Notes: generated by a model not told the origin, from the sequence alone. Counted from the stretch's first letter, positions 25,366-39,290 are shown. The stretch: 64,000 nt of DNA from Capitella teleta (GCA_000328365.1 KB295623.1:156967-220966), one strand, 5' to 3'. Translations and numbers: made by a program.

Positions 25366-28300
25366 ATGGGACAACAAGTGTCTAGAACGGATTACGAATG
25401 GGTCTACACTGAGGAGCCACATAAAACACGCAGGAAGCAAATTCTAGGTAGGAAGGCGTTAAAATCGCATCTTCATCCTTCCTTTCCCTCGTTCTAAAAA
25501 TAGAAATGGAAAGCGTACATGTGTTCTATCACGGTCGCCATCCTTTGCGTCGCTCGTTTGTCGTTATGATGACAAAGACACGCCTTCTTCTTTGGCTGTT
25601 TAATGTCAGAAGATGTTAATGTTTAGTACTCTCCGTGGTCCACCGTTCTTGCCTCGCCCTGTCATAATTAGGGTTCCCTACAATTACTTATTTTGTCCAT
25701 CTTCACACCTGGCCTTCGAGTTAGAAATGAACTTGAAAGCTGAGTACAATATTGCAACTGAAAATACACCTCTTGTATGCTGTCACTTTAGTGTTGGTCA
25801 TTATGGTTTTAGAATATTTTTTTTTTACTTGTAAGCCTACTTCGTGGCATCTTGTATTGTTGACTGAGTGCTCTTAGCTTCTATTTAGTGATGTTTTATG
25901 TTTAAGAAGTGATGGCATTAAAACGACAGCTCATGCTTAAAGTCAAAGAGTAGTGCTTTGAAAGTAGTGGAAATGCATAACCTCGCCGTCCTCGCGTATA
26001 TTTATGCAATGTATACAATCGATGCCACGCCCCTTTTAACATGCATGCTGCCCGATTTGCCCTGTTACAGGACTTGGATAGCGCTTGGTATGTTTTCATC
26101 ATCCGAGTACTGCATGAGCGTCCATGAAATGCGGATTTCCTGTGAAGAGACATACGCAATGTAACCATTGAAATTGCATAATCGCTTAGCAAGGTGGCGT
26201 GTTGTATGTGCAGCACTACCTGTCTGATGTTGCATAATATTTCCAGTATATTTAGTGATGCAATTCTGATTAGCCTTACTGCTGCATACTAGTATGTGTC
26301 AAACAGTCCTATGCGTCAGGTTAATAATAGATTATTATTATTATTACATCATTTGACATTAATTTAATTAGAGTTTATCGGATGCACATGTTGGCCTATT
26401 TCGATTCATCATCATATGGTGCATGGCGAGTTTTGGTGACTCACCTTATTCATTGGAAGTCATGCTACATGTAAATGCATGCCAATGTGACATTTGATCA
26501 TGCAGATGTTACGAGATTGTTATAATTTCCCCTCTCATTGGACTGGGAGTGGGCGCATGTTATGAACTCATGTCTTATGAGTGAGTTATGACGGAGAGCT
26601 TGATCGTCCGACAATAAGCACTCCTTCCTCGTCTTCCATTTCCGTCTCTTCAGATGCGGCGCTCGCGGGGGGCGTGTGGAGCTGCATGTCTGAAAAGGGT
26701 TACTCACGCTTAAAGGGTTTTCTGTTGATCGCATGAATGGCTCTGACACATTCATTGAATCTGTTCATTTTGCCCTTGATATTTAATGTATCGGTTTTAT
26801 GTTGCGAATTGAATTGAGTGACATTGCTCATCGGGCCTGATGTTATGTACATGGCGAGTCGACTTATTTATACAGGTGATAGTGTATTTGGCACGGCTAG
26901 TGGTACACGTGTAATGCCCAGCATTCACAAGTAAGATAAATGCGATTTGACAAGACCAATCCTGATTGCATACCAGGCAGTGTATATATCGCCTTAATTC
27001 CCGAATTCCGATGCATGTTACTCGGACAGTGACATGTGCTAAGCTGTTCATGTATTTAGAGCTATATTTTTACTCAAATACTATGTGTATAGTATACATG
27101 CATTCAAAACACACACCAGGTGTGCTAAAAATTCGTTGCTTAACAGCATTGTGAATCATGACGCCCGCATAAGTCCCCTTGAGAATTGTGGCATAAGTTC
27201 ATGTGAAAATGTAAGCGTCAGTCCATACTGACACATGAGGGTGTTGATTTGCATAATCCCCTATTTACCTGTTTATTCCCGCATGCCATTTTGAGAGTAT
27301 TATTGCTGTAGCCAGTGGCTACGTACGCTTCACCATTGATTTATTCAACATCATGTGAGTATTTTATAATTTATTGACCATGCGTTACATATTTAATGTA
27401 TGTAACTAGGTCAGTTGTCACGGTTACCCCTGTCCCCAGACCAATTTAAATGTTTAATTGGTTTTTCATTTTGCCTGACCACCTGTGACACCTTATTTCG
27501 ATGTAATTATAATGTTAAATAACCTCGCGTTGTGAAGGTGTGTGGCTGTGAAAAACTCGCACCCTTTAATTAAACTTCACCTATGCTCGATTCCCCTAAT
27601 AAAAGCAAGACTAGTGATCGTTGGAAATCGGGGAGTTCTCCGTCGACCAGCGGCCACTTCACGTATCCAGAGCAGTCATTCCTTGGCTAGCCCAAAAGGC
27701 TGCCTACTACAGGGACTGGATCGCGATGCTGGCCAATTTATACCGTCACTGTGTCACGTGCCCACCTCAGGCACATGATACAGTGACGGTATAAATCGGA
27801 TTCTAGAAGTTTTGTGAGTCCGTAACCATCAATTTGTAGATTCTTTGCTTGCGTAGTCAGGGACCGTAGATTCTCGCATAATTCAAATCCGCTTTAAAAA
27901 GATTGTTTTGTATAATTTAAGCATTTAAGCTCTTCAGTTACCCCTCATTCTTCTGTTGAAAGGACTTGAGGCCGTGCGCGTCTGTGAAACTCAGTCTGTT
28001 ACTTTGTTTTGTTTGTTTTTTTCTTATGCTGCATGTTTATGACGAGTCAATAGAAGCGTCCAACATCCTGGTGCATCTGACCTGTCTTGCTCTGCTCTGC
28101 TGTACATGCATGCACCACTTTGTAGTAGTGTATGTAGTATCCACGCGTAGTATCCTCACGTACTCGCGCGTTTACTCAAGGTCATAATCATAATGCGTAA
28201 TGACGCATGTTGACGTAGTAGAGTGATACACTGTCGCCAATACTATTAATAGAAAATTGAAATTTGAGAAGATATATTAGTACTATGGAGCACTGCCAAT

Positions 28301-29895
28301 GAATATGTATGGTCTGTGTGAATGGGTGGAATGAGTACACAGCGTGGATCAATTCGAGGCGTGAAGCCAAACTGTTTCTGTCTCGCCCAATGGTTCAACA
28401 TTGATATACTATGTAATGTTGATGCAATTTATTGCCAGATATGGACTCCAATAGGCTGCGCAGTTCTGTACGACAATTGGTCGAGAAAGGAAGTGACTAA
28501 AATGGGATTGGACACGTTTCAATTTCTCCTACATGTGCCATTCTTGCCCCCCCCCCCTCTACCATGGATCCACTGTATGTTTAGATTTTTTATCCTCATT
28601 AGTTAGATTAGTTATGCAACCTACTAGTAATCGAATGTGATCGCCCATGCAGAGTTGTACCTTATTTAGGCCCAAAATATACTACTATATAGTTTAAACT
28701 CTATAAGGTAGCACCGTATTTCATATTTTTCAGTCACATCTCATATATTCTTCTTAGGTTTTTTTAATCTTTCATTAAATCTGGTCTCCCATGTCTTTAT
28801 CATTACAGCCAAGCATCCTGAGGTGCAGAAGTTGATGGGCAAGGATCCACAGCTCAAGTTCGCTGTAGTTTTCATGGTCCTTGCTCAGATCATCACCGCG
28901 TTCTTCATGCGTGATGCTGGGTGGTTCACCATCTTCATGCTCGGTTACTGCTGGGGTGGCGTCATCAACCACAGTCTGACCCTCGCAATCCACGAAATCT
29001 CCCACAATCTTGCTTTCGGGCAGTCCTACCCAGTATGGAACAGAGCACTTGGCATATTTGGCAACCTCCCACTCGGTATTCCATACTCGACGTTCTTCAA
29101 GAAGTATCACATTGAGCACCACAAGTATCAAGGAGATGATGAAATGGATGTAGACATTCCGTCCAAGCTCGAAGCTAAGCTTTTCTGCACCTCTGGCACC
29201 AAACTGTTGTGGCTGCTGCTTCAGCCGATCTTCTACGCCTTCCGCCCTCTGTTCCTCCGCCCCAAGCCTGTCACCTCCTTGGAAATCATGAACTTCGTTG
29301 TGCAGTTTGCTTTTGATCTGGTCATCTACCACTTCTTTGGCTGGAGGTCACTCGTGTACTTGGCTCTGGGCACGTTCTTGGCTCTTGGATTACACCCTGT
29401 GGCCGGACATTTCATTTCCGAGCACTACATGTTCAAGAAGGGATACGAAACGTACTCTTACTATGGACCTCTAAACGCCATCACCTTCAATGTTGGCTAC
29501 CATAACGAGCATCACGATTTCCCAAACATCCCTGGCTGCAACCTCCCTAAGGTCGGTCCGTGTTCCTCGTTGGTTTCATAAGTTATTAAGATAATTAAGC
29601 CGTTAACTAGCTTATGTTATTAGAATTCGTTCTATTAATTTACCGTTGGTATCTATAATTATGAATGAATTAAGACAGGATGCAAGTGCAGCCAGGTTTG
29701 CTACTAAATTTAGTTAATTATGTTCGGCTTTTGATCTTTCAGCTGAAGGAGCTCGCCCCAGAATACTACGATAACCTGCCCTGCCACACGTCATGGGTAC
29801 GAGTACTATTCGACTTTGTCACTGACCCAGAAATCGGACCTTATTCTCGTGTGAAGCGCAGGAGGATTCCATTCCCCGATGAGAAAGTCGAATGA
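25366..29895 (+). CDS. DEGS1: Sphingolipid delta-4 desaturase
   Basis: Converts dihydroceramide to ceramide at the endoplasmic reticulum. Three exons: 25366-25447, 28809-29551 and 29743-29895, joining to 325 codons plus stop (human DEGS1 has 323). The amino end is MGQQVSRTDYEWVYTEEP, where the MGxxxS start is a myristoylation signal as in vertebrate DEGS1. The three di-iron histidine boxes are intact and at the human positions: HEISH (89-93), HIEHH (128-132) and HNEHH (259-263). Several hydrophobic membrane segments lie between them. The first intron is 3.4 kb, unlike the short introns of neighbours, and holds a strong hairpin (27736-27796). DEGS1 and AIDA are also near each other on human chromosome 1q, so this linkage may be old. 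Confidence 0.97.
27736..27796. repeat. Near-perfect 27-bp hairpin in DEGS1 intron 1
   Basis: The arms 27736-27762 and 27770-27796 are reverse complements except at two positions, around a 7-nt loop. One of the two differences is a G:U wobble if transcribed. The length and shape resemble a microRNA-type hairpin or a small foldback element. It would be transcribed with DEGS1. Confidence 0.85.
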
Positions 29896-30764
29896 TCTCT
29901 CTGCTGGTTTCATAATTCTCAATTTGTATGAATGCTCGCTTGTTTCGTTCTCCTAATTCTGTTTGACAATGTTATTGTTGTTTTTTTATTATTTTTTTTT
30001 TCTCTACAGCTTTCTTCTCTATAATTGTCGCAAAACTTTTTCCAACTGTATGATGCTCAGATGTTGTGCATTGAAGCCTCGAATCAAATTGTCTGATCTT
30101 GTCCTGGAGTTTGGATCCCATGTGCATGCCTGACTGCATGCGTCCTGTAGACACATTGGCGGCATAATTGCTGTCTGGTCGGGTGAATTGATTGATTGTC
30201 TGATATTGATTGGATGCCGTCTGGTGACACTGCAAAGTGGTTTGTCTAGCGGTCGTCCTTGCCTCCTTCACGGTTTAATGCTCGCTTGAGGGATGTTTCT
30301 CCCACCTTTCCCCATTCACCTGCTCAATCGTCCACAGCTGTCTGCTCAGATTAAACCCACTGGGCTTATTTCTCATCGAAAGTCATCTTTGTAGAATAGG
30401 GAGTCCTGCGAAGACTTTGTTGTCGTGCCAAATGACCCTCACTTGTAAAACTGATGAAACGTCGTGAAATGCATGGGAACCCTGCGTCTCGACTCGCATG
30501 TGATTAAGCTTGTCAGTGTCCATTATAGGCTAACAAGCCTTGCTCCCGCATGTTCGATACATGATCTGAAATACTATTAGCCGGTTGAACGAATTTACAC
30601 TTGTAAATGTATTATTTTGTGTGCGTGCTTTGAATACTAAATATTGTTTGTTTGGCGAAACTCTTTCTGTTTTCCTTGGCTTGAAAGCGTGCATGGTCCA
30701 TGAATACGGTGTTCGTGATTTTGAGTTGAAGATTTCCCGATCAACATAGTTTATTTGAACTGTG

Positions 30765-30770
30765 AATAAA
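30765..30770 (+). terminator. Candidate distal poly(A) signal of DEGS1
   Basis: AATAAA about 870 bp after the DEGS1 stop. A shorter transcript is possible, but I see no clear signal just after the stop. Confidence 0.3.
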
Positions 30771-31134
30771 AAGTTACTGGAGAGTGCATTTTGTCAACAA
30801 ATGTGTTATGGTTTATTTCAATTCAAAACATCCCTTCAGGCGATAAAATATTATTGGACTACTATATACAAGAACGCCGCCCTTCGGGCATTGTGGCAAC
30901 CTGCCGAACAAGAGGCAGTGTTCTACCACGACCTGAAGACACAGGCACAAACTGAGGTCTGAGAACTAACACAGGCACAAACTGTGTACCAATGTGCTGC
31001 CTTGCAACACCGTATTGTGTTAACGGGGGACGCTCTTCTATAGCCGTCACCATAGATTCTTCAAAAATTTGGCATCTCTAGATTGCGACTCGACGAGAGC
31101 ACTAAACATATCCTCCAAAATTATACCAATATCT

Positions 31135-31195
31135 AGCTCCCCAAGGGTAGCGGAGCAGTTCCTACAGTGTACACTACGCTACGGCTTGGGGAGCT
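31135..31195. repeat. Imperfect hairpin
   Basis: AGCTCCCCAAGGGTAGCG at 31135 pairs with the inverted CGCTACGGCTTGGGGAGCT ending at 31195, with one or two mismatches and a loop of about 25 nt. Confidence 0.7.
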
Positions 31196-34009
31196 GACCA
31201 ATATATATAGCCTTATAATCTCCCTTATCTGGTCAATTAAACAACTAAGGGTTGGACAAACCTTTGCTCACAATTTAACACGAAAGGAAGATGTACACGT
31301 GTATTTCGAATTTGCAATGTTAAGGATCTTCCGACCCTCTGAATTTCAGGAAGTACCAATACTCCGGAAATTGTAAGTCACGGCCATTACGCGAGATCGA
31401 TAATTGCATTTTTATGTATCATGCAATATAATGTTATTGGTACAGATCTGTGCATGCCAATTCTGGTTACATGCCCAATAGGGCTTCTGAAGGTCGTTCA
31501 TATGTTGTTGTGACGCCGCTCTGACGTCGCTGGAATTTTTAATTCCTGGCAATCTTCCACGAAGAGCTCATCGATGCATGCACCGAAAACCTTGTAGGGA
31601 AATTATTTACGCATACAATCAATTCAGTCTTTTTTTTTTTTTTTTTTTTTTTTTTTTGTGCCAGAAATCACAATGAGAATCATTCGACATCTGACGATCA
31701 ATTCTGTTGACAAAGAAAAAACGTCGGTTGTTCCTGCATGACACTGTTTTGAAAAGACAAAGTATCGATTTTAGACCGCATGCACATTGTTTACCTGTTT
31801 CGATTCTGCTGGTGTTGATCAATGCTTACCTGTTCCGGGGGTAACGCCAGGAAGGAGATGTATGGCATGTACGTGCGTGCGGTTATCGATGTTATGCTAT
31901 CTTCATTTCACAGTTCTATGTTTTGGTCTGTGAACATGCATTGTATCTCTAGACAAATAAACCTTAAATATTTTTTCCGTGGATTCATGAATTTGTCATG
32001 ATATGTCGCGGCTTGTACTATTTCGGTGCATTTTGAGGTTGGAGGTGCGTGTGTATTTCTGATATCAATAAATCATACACAGGGTAAGTGAAGATCAGTC
32101 GATGACAAACGAGGTCGCCCTTTTGAATCTTGGCGTGGAGTCATGAACCGACCCCAGGCATAAGTGCATAACTGTACATGTAATAAGTTGAGTCATCAAA
32201 TCATTCAACAGTCTGCCACCCGAAATTTTTCCTCTACCCAGTGTGATGCACTCCTTCAAAACTCTCACAAAGAACATATCAAGTTTCCACCGCTATAAAA
32301 TTTACGTGATCGATTTTATGTGAAGAACTTGATACATAGATTTTTTGGAATGCCTGGCGGATCTTTGACGACCATTGTATGTAGGTATACTTTTATTTGA
32401 CGCATTGATTATTCGATGCAGCGATAAGTGGAGATGAGTTAAGTATTACGGTGCTCCTATTGCCAGGAAGTCGCTGTTCGCCCATCAATCTTCGACGCAT
32501 GAAAGCAAATCAGAAGTTTCCGTGCTCATCAATGTCCCTCATGGATTGCTATGAATATGAAGTCGCGCACTGCATTAATCTACGTGTCCTTCGAATGTCT
32601 CCATGGACTGAAGTATTGGCACACGATTAATTCAGTCTTCAATCACGCATTATCCCAATAATTATTCCTACACTTGGCCATACAACAGATTCAGGGATTC
32701 ATGTTATCTGCAACATGCACTTGTAATTGTTGATATTGTTCCTGTGGCTAAGCAATATCACGACAACATGCAATGCATGCGGGTCTCACCAACACAATGA
32801 CCATTCACACAGACTCTTCATGGAGACCAACAGAAGCCCCTGGGGATTTAAACTCACGACTTGTATAATTGAGCGTTTTCCATGACCACGCGTAATGCAC
32901 TATATATAGTAACATGAACATGTGTTGATTGTAATTCTGCAGTTATCATTATCTTTTTATTTGTAGCGGTGTATGTATTCTGTACTATAGTAAACATATA
33001 CATTTGTGTCGATACTCGAGACAACTTTCAGATGCATGAACTGTCAGAATGAATCAATATTTGATCGTATGGCTAAAGTATACGAAGGAGTTGCTATTCA
33101 TTGAAGTACTTCGCGATACGAATATAAGGCACTACAAAATTTAACCTAATCCTGACAAACTGTTTCAATCTACATAAAATGGTAATTTTGTTTCTATAAC
33201 CATGCAGATACTCTGTCGTGTGGTGGATACCATCGAAAGTTAAAACACTGGCGACAACGATGCCATGTTTGTGTGGACTTCATGCAAACTCGATCGTGCA
33301 GATCATCACGGGTTGAAAGGCACAGTGGTATAATCACAAATGAAAATGCACTCCTTGTAGATTAGAAATGTGTTAAGTGATACGTTTTGGTTGAAGTGTT
33401 TCTTGGTTTAACTGCAGGTATAAATTACAATATAATTACGGAAACACTTACGCTAATATAATCGATAAAAACGAACTAAAGCTGACCTTCCTTGGCACGG
33501 AATCCTCATAGAATGGCCCGCACACACTGCCCGGATGTGGCAGAATCGTGGCACGTGACTGAAGTTGATTCACGTACATGTGTATAATGCAAGACGCGTA
33601 TAGAAGTGTTCTGAGGTGTAAGTATCAAGTACATGTATATATGAATTATGTATTTCGAGGTCGCGCAATATTGTATGTACCTTGCAAGTACATTAGCACT
33701 GCATAAATCATGAATGAAAACCTCGAGTTTCACCCGGTACAATTTGCATTCGTGAGAAGGACGAAAAAGTACCACCGTCAACGATCATCGAATTAGTGTA
33801 GCTGTACATAATGCATGGGTTTTAATGCCGAACAAAGCGATTTCCGAAGAATGAAAGTGCGTTATGAATACCACATGAAACCGGGATATTGAGAGCAATT
33901 GGCGGGGATATCATAACGTACTATCCATTCTCATAATGACGTGTTGATTACTATAATTACAGGACAAGTAAACAGAATTGAGTGAAATCAGAACGAATGA
34001 ATAAATGCA

Positions 34010-34015
34010 TTTATT
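34010..34015 (-). terminator. Candidate poly(A) signal of SLC4A1AP
   Basis: AATAAA on the minus strand, 18 bp past the stop codon. Confidence 0.4.
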
Positions 34016-34032
34016 TGCTGCCATGGTACTCT

Positions 34033-37000
34033 TCAATATCCATATTTGTCATTCAAGTGAGTTTTTCCATCTCCAGTTTGACCTAAGAAGAGACAAATTA
34101 TATAACAATTTGCATAATTATTTTATGTGATACAGTCGAACTTTGATATACCGTCAATCGCTATAACGATGGACGTGTTTAACTGCAACATTTAGCATGT
34201 GACGAATCTATATCCATGTTAAGCACCTCGTTTTAACAGAACCCTTGGTTTCCGACACCGACAGGGCCTCCCCTGTGACAAAACTATCTTTTATACCTAA
34301 AATTGCCTTCCCATACCGAAACTGCTGACTTATTCTTCAGTTTGAATGACAGCAATCGGCGGCCTGAGCAAAGTGTTAATTGCTATTTGTCGTGCCTGAT
34401 ATGCGGGGCTGTCAGCAAACTTGAAAGCCAGTGATTATAGTCTTGCGTGTTGTGTTTTGAAAACCATTAACAATCAGAATCACCATCGTGAAATGCGATT
34501 GGAACAAAATGCGGCAAATCTCGCTTTGATAGATTATCAAGCGAGTGACTAATTGAACTCGAATGACGCAGCAGATTCTAAGTAAAACTCCAAGTTCACA
34601 ACAAGTGCAGAGCCAGTTGACTTTGTTGGTCAATGAACCCTCCCCCTATGGTGTGAACTGACTGCAACTCTGCTGATCAATTCCCGCTGCATTAACCCTG
34701 ACCGCTTGAATGATTTCACTTAAAGCTCCTTGCTCCGAGCGCAGAGCTGTCCTTGCATCCAATTGTGGCGAGTGCTGCATGACACGCGTGTGTTAAATCG
34801 TTAAAGACGTCATCTCTAATTAGCATTGAGTCAATTGAAAACTCGCACGATTGGAGGTACATGTTAGACAATCAATTAAAAAGGCACCGCTTTGAAAACA
34901 GGCGGCGTTTTATGCGAGGTGAACTGACACACGCTGTGACACGGAGTGCATGAGATCAAAGAAAAGTTATAATGGAGACAACGGCTTATGGAGTAAAGGC
35001 GAGAAACAAGGGGAATAAAAGGCCATGGGTCAGAGAGAATTTTCATCAGATTCACTTCGCTCTCTGTATGCTCATCTGTCACCATGAAGCGAGTTGCCTT
35101 GCGACCATAACGTATTTTAGTATTTGAGTATTATTTTGACCCCTGAGAGACCCGCTTTGGGGAGCCAACGGCCTATTGGCTGTGACGAATGCCGTCGTTG
35201 TATTGAGGTTTGACTGTACTGACCTTGTGGGGGAACCCAAGTAGCATAGTCAGGATCATCATCACAGTATTCTTTGGACGTAAGAAGCTGAAAGTTGTAT
35301 TTTTGTGAATAAATTTGAATGTCATTAATTAGACAAACACACCTCCTCTGCCTTTTTCCTAGCCTTCTTTTCAGGTTCTTCAGAATCTGTGATTGATTTA
35401 AATTTTATAAAAAATAATAAGAATGCAAAGCTAACAAACTTGCTGTATCTTCATCCTTGACCATCTTAGGAGCGGAAATCTTTCGTTTCTTCTTAACTTT
35501 TTGTGAAACACTTTTAACCGTCTCTGAATTGAGGTCACTCTCAGCTACAGGAGACTCAGCCTCTTTCTTTGCTGGCGATTCATCCATTTCTGATTCAGTA
35601 TTTATCTTTTCATCTTCCACGACAACTTTTTCACTCTCCTTCGCCTCCTCTTCTCCACCTTTTTTCCCCTCCTCAGCTATCTCCTCCTCCTTCTCCTCTT
35701 CCTCAGAATCCTCCTCTACCTTCATCTCCTCTTCCTCGCCAACCTTTCCCACTCCTTCCTCCTGTGGAACCACGAGTCGACCAGCAGTTTTCCCATGTCC
35801 TTTCATTTTACCAAACATCGGCATCGATGACGATTTCAATTTTTCTGGTTGAGCGGGTAATCTGAGAGAGAAACGTCTTACACTAAAAGAGTGAAATGAG
35901 TGAAGAGAGCGGACTTCTGCAGTGAAGGCAGGTGAACAGGCCTCGCCACTTTCACCATGGCACTGAGGCGCTGCTGTTCCCTTCGCAGGTCAACCAGTGA
36001 CCGCTTAATGGACATCCGTGTCTTGGTGTCCATGTTTCCAGCTTTGATGGCTGTCATGTACGCATCCAGGGCGTCCATACCCTGGGCTTCGAGAGTTTCC
36101 GTTTCTGTAATTAAATAAAGATCATCTGTTAAATCTGATAACATAAATGATCTAGCAGCAAACCTGATTTGGCTTTTTCTAATTTTAATTCCAGTTCGGC
36201 AATTTCTTTTTCTACTTCTTCTAGTTGCGGTACCTGAAATGAATACGCATATGAGACCTAATGTGCGACCGTCGTTAGACTGACCAAGGATTCATAAGTG
36301 GCTGCCTGTTCTTTTTTGTGACCAAACATTTTCATTCGCATTTTACGTTTGCGCTCAATATCACCGGTGCGATCTAGAAACTCGTCATCATCGCTGTCGT
36401 AGTAATCTTCTTGCTTCCAATTTTTCTTCTTCTTTGCACGACTCTCTGCAAATCCGAGAGTTTAAAACCAAAAATTATCTTCACTCTCAGAAGAGATTAA
36501 CCATGCTTGGAGCGTCTGAGTAGATCGTGCTTATCGAGGATCCTGCACGCGTCCAGTGCGCATGCAATTACAACATCTTTCTTCTTGCCCTGCATAGATG
36601 CTTCACCATAGAGCGGCTCTCCAGTGGCACTTGACAGTAAATCAACAGGTAACCTGAAGAAAACTCGTGTATTTACGGCATTATTGCAATCGTGATTAGC
36701 TCACTCCACTCGACAGGTGTGCTTGCCGCAAGAGCTGTCAACAAATTCATACTCAGGAAGATCGTAACCTGCGGGAAGAGTACATCGCAACTGAAAGCAT
36801 TTAAAAGCGAGTGATAATACCTTCACGTTCAAAGAAACCCTTCAACGCCTTTTTAGGGTCATCCAAGTACAACTTCTCATTCTTAGCTTCGCCGATTGTG
36901 AACGGATTCAGCTCCATATCTGGAGGAGCATCCTCCGCTAAAAACGGATGAGACAATCACCAATGGCAACAACCGCTGATAAACACATACTTATTCCCCA

Positions 37001-37877
37001 GGAACATCCAGATNNNNNNNNNNNNNNNNNNNNNNNNNNNNNNNNNNNNNNNNNNNNNNNNNNNNNNNNNNNNNNNNNNNNNNNNNNNNNNNNNNNNNNN
37101 NNNNNNNNNNNNNNNNNNNNNNNNNNNNNNNNNNNNNNNNNNNNNNNNNNNNNNNNNNNNGTAACGAGAGAGAGAAGGATGCTCCATGCAGTGATCGCAC
37201 GTAGGTAGGCGCCCCACAACATGTGAAGACTTGCTCGTTAGATCATAAGTGTCAATCACAGCACCGCTCTTGACGATTTCGAATGAATACTTCTTCTCAC
37301 AAATACCACCCCAGTCGGGTTCCTTGTAAGGGACCACCAGAGCATTCTGCTTTGACTTCTCTGCTGTGGATAATTGCTTTGCTTCAGGGATTGATTTTTG
37401 AGTATCGTCAGATTTGTTAGATGAATCAGATGCGGGTTTAGAGTCTTTTGCAATGGATTCATCTGAATTTGAACTTTTGCCAGGGTCAGATGTATCAGAT
37501 AACGCCGCTTTTACGCTCGCCGACGGCTTACGGGGGCCCATAGACGGCATTTTGAACTGGACGGGGGCGGGCACCTCAAACACCTCATTTTTTGTCACAA
37601 GTTCTGTTTCATTGACACTTCCATTTTGAGTCTCGGAAGCAATCAGATCAACAGTGTCTGTATTCGGGATCGTGTTCTCAGCAGCAACTGCGTCGTGTGG
37701 TGTATCCGCTTCTGAGGCGCCATTCGCTAACGATCCAGAATTCATCTTAGCGGTTTGATGGCTTTGCGTTGTCAGCTCATTATCTGCACCACTCATTGCA
37801 TCGTCTTGAGAGTCAGAAGCGAAAATCGGCGATTTAACGTCGTCTACAGACGATTTCTCAATATTCGCTTCTGCCAT
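34033..37877 (-). CDS. SLC4A1AP: Kanadaptin (SLC4A1 adaptor, FHA domain)
   Basis: Nuclear FHA-domain protein; first described as an adaptor of the kidney anion exchanger, its conserved role is less settled. Minus-strand exons: 37877-37161 (runs into an assembly gap), gap-36991, 36937-36821, 36768-36705, 36653-36502, 36445-36285, 36233-36164, 36104-35915, 35861-35440, 35386-35343, 35287-35224 and 34082-34033. The phases of all exons after the gap agree. The amino half is low-complexity Ser/Asp/Glu-rich. The FHA core begins at YSFEIVKSGAVIDTYDL and includes VGRLPTCDHC and HPSLSRY. Later blocks match kanadaptin: DPKKALKGFFEREG, NWKQEDYYDSDDDEFLDRTG, an acidic tract, and the carboxyl end DDDPDYATWVPPQG with THLNDKYGY-stop. 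The last intron is almost wholly a transposon (34133-35216). Confidence 0.95.
34133..35216. mobile_element. Pogo/Tc1-mariner-type non-autonomous element
   Basis: The ends are inverted: CAGTCGAACTTTGATA on the left and, inverted, CAGTCAAACCTCAATA on the right. A TA lies directly outside each end (34131-34132, 35217-35218), as expected for this superfamily's TA target. There is no transposase frame. It lies in the last kanadaptin intron, and removing it with one TA leaves an intron of about 55 bp, the usual size in this gene. Confidence 0.85.
37014..37160. other. Assembly gap (147 N)
   Basis: A run of N hides the second half of the kanadaptin FHA domain and at least one exon-intron region. The true length may differ from 147. 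Confidence 1.
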
Positions 37878-39290
37878 ATCGTAAAAAGTAGAGACCCTAA
37901 ATTATCGTCGTTAAAGTAGACTTTGAAAATCGTGTAAATTAATGATATTATTATGCATTTATGCAGGTAAATCGATCCGCAATTAATATTCACAACCTCG
38001 TTTGTGATTATTGATACACTTGAAAATATATAGTGGCATATAGTATGCATAATGCATTATGCATTTTGAACTTTCGATTCATACATTTTGTATGGCGCAT
38101 CAATTTTCCGTACTACCTCTAGAATTAGCGTTATGATCCTCAAAAAAATTTCCGCAAGATAAAAATCATAACGCATCCAAACAAATCAAGATTTCTATAC
38201 GCGATCACTTTGATCGAACAGAGCGCCAATTTACGTCCATAAGCTTGCAGTGACAACAGCCGAAATTAGTCTGGTACCACGCTGACGGCCATAAAAATAA
38301 AATGTAAGCCAAATCTCATTTAATAGCCGATAGTCTACGAGTAGACCCGAAGCCGTCAAGCCGTGAAAATAAGGTTGAAGCATAAATCCGGCGGCTATAG
38401 CCGGCTAAGCCCACCTTTTTTCACGGCGGCGGCTGAGTAAAAATCACGGCTTAAGCCGGCTCAGAGCAAACATAATTTCCCTCTCTCTCTCAAGTCCAGA
38501 AATCAATAACATTTGCGAGGTTAAAACATATGCACTCAGCGCCAAATTAAAGCAACGTACAACATGCACCCTTCCACAACTATTTAATAACTATTATTTT
38601 AAAACTTGTGAGGTCTTGAATTAATAATAAATAAATAAAATTAAGATGGCGTAGCATCTATGATTTATAAGAGAAATTGAGTCATAACCCTTCATAGCTA
38701 CCGATTTGTTTGAAGGACATTATAGTTGGCAATTATCCCTGGATGTTTGACACTTGTATTACATTTATATAAAATACATTCTGAGAAAATAATAGCATGG
38801 AAAATAATAACACAGATATTTATATACTAGACCCCGAGGCCAGCCAACAAAAGCCGACTATCCAGCCGAAAAATACTAGTATCTGAGCCGCCGCCGCTGG
38901 AATTCTACTGATCCGGCGAAAATCAGTTGGCTCAGTCGCCGCCGAAAACCCATCGGTTTGCCGCATTTCTTTTGAGAGATTTGACAGGAAATAGCGTCAT
39001 GATTTATAGAAATTCCCAAAGTAAACTGTCGATTACACAATAGTATATGCTGCCTTTTCGATCCCAGCACTAAGAGCGTGATTGTGACTTCAGAGGGAGT
39101 GCGAAGTAATTCAATATAACTTAAATTATTGTATGATTTAAAAACAAAGGTTCTAATAAAGACAGATAGTGTCTACTGATATTAAGATGAAACCTGCAAT
39201 TACCTCGCTGCTTCAAGAACCGGGATGAGGAAGAAATAGGTCTCCACTTTTTGAAGAGACGGGCTTTGACTTTACCAAATATTTGAAAGG

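Larger units (their letters stand above)
29896..34032. other. Gene-poor region between DEGS1 and SLC4A1AP
   Basis: No exon chain or RNA gene is recognised in about 4.1 kb. It holds a possible poly(A) signal of DEGS1 (30765-30770), an imperfect hairpin (31135-31195) and a poly-T run (about 31629-31657). The frames are short and without motifs. Confidence 0.55.

Noticed and set aside
28775-29332. Minus-strand 185-codon frame inside DEGS1
   Set aside because: Antisense shadow of the DEGS1 main exon; it has no family motif.
35457-35865. Plus-strand Ser/Pro-rich frames over the kanadaptin acidic exon
   Set aside because: They are shadows of the minus-strand Glu-rich exon of SLC4A1AP.
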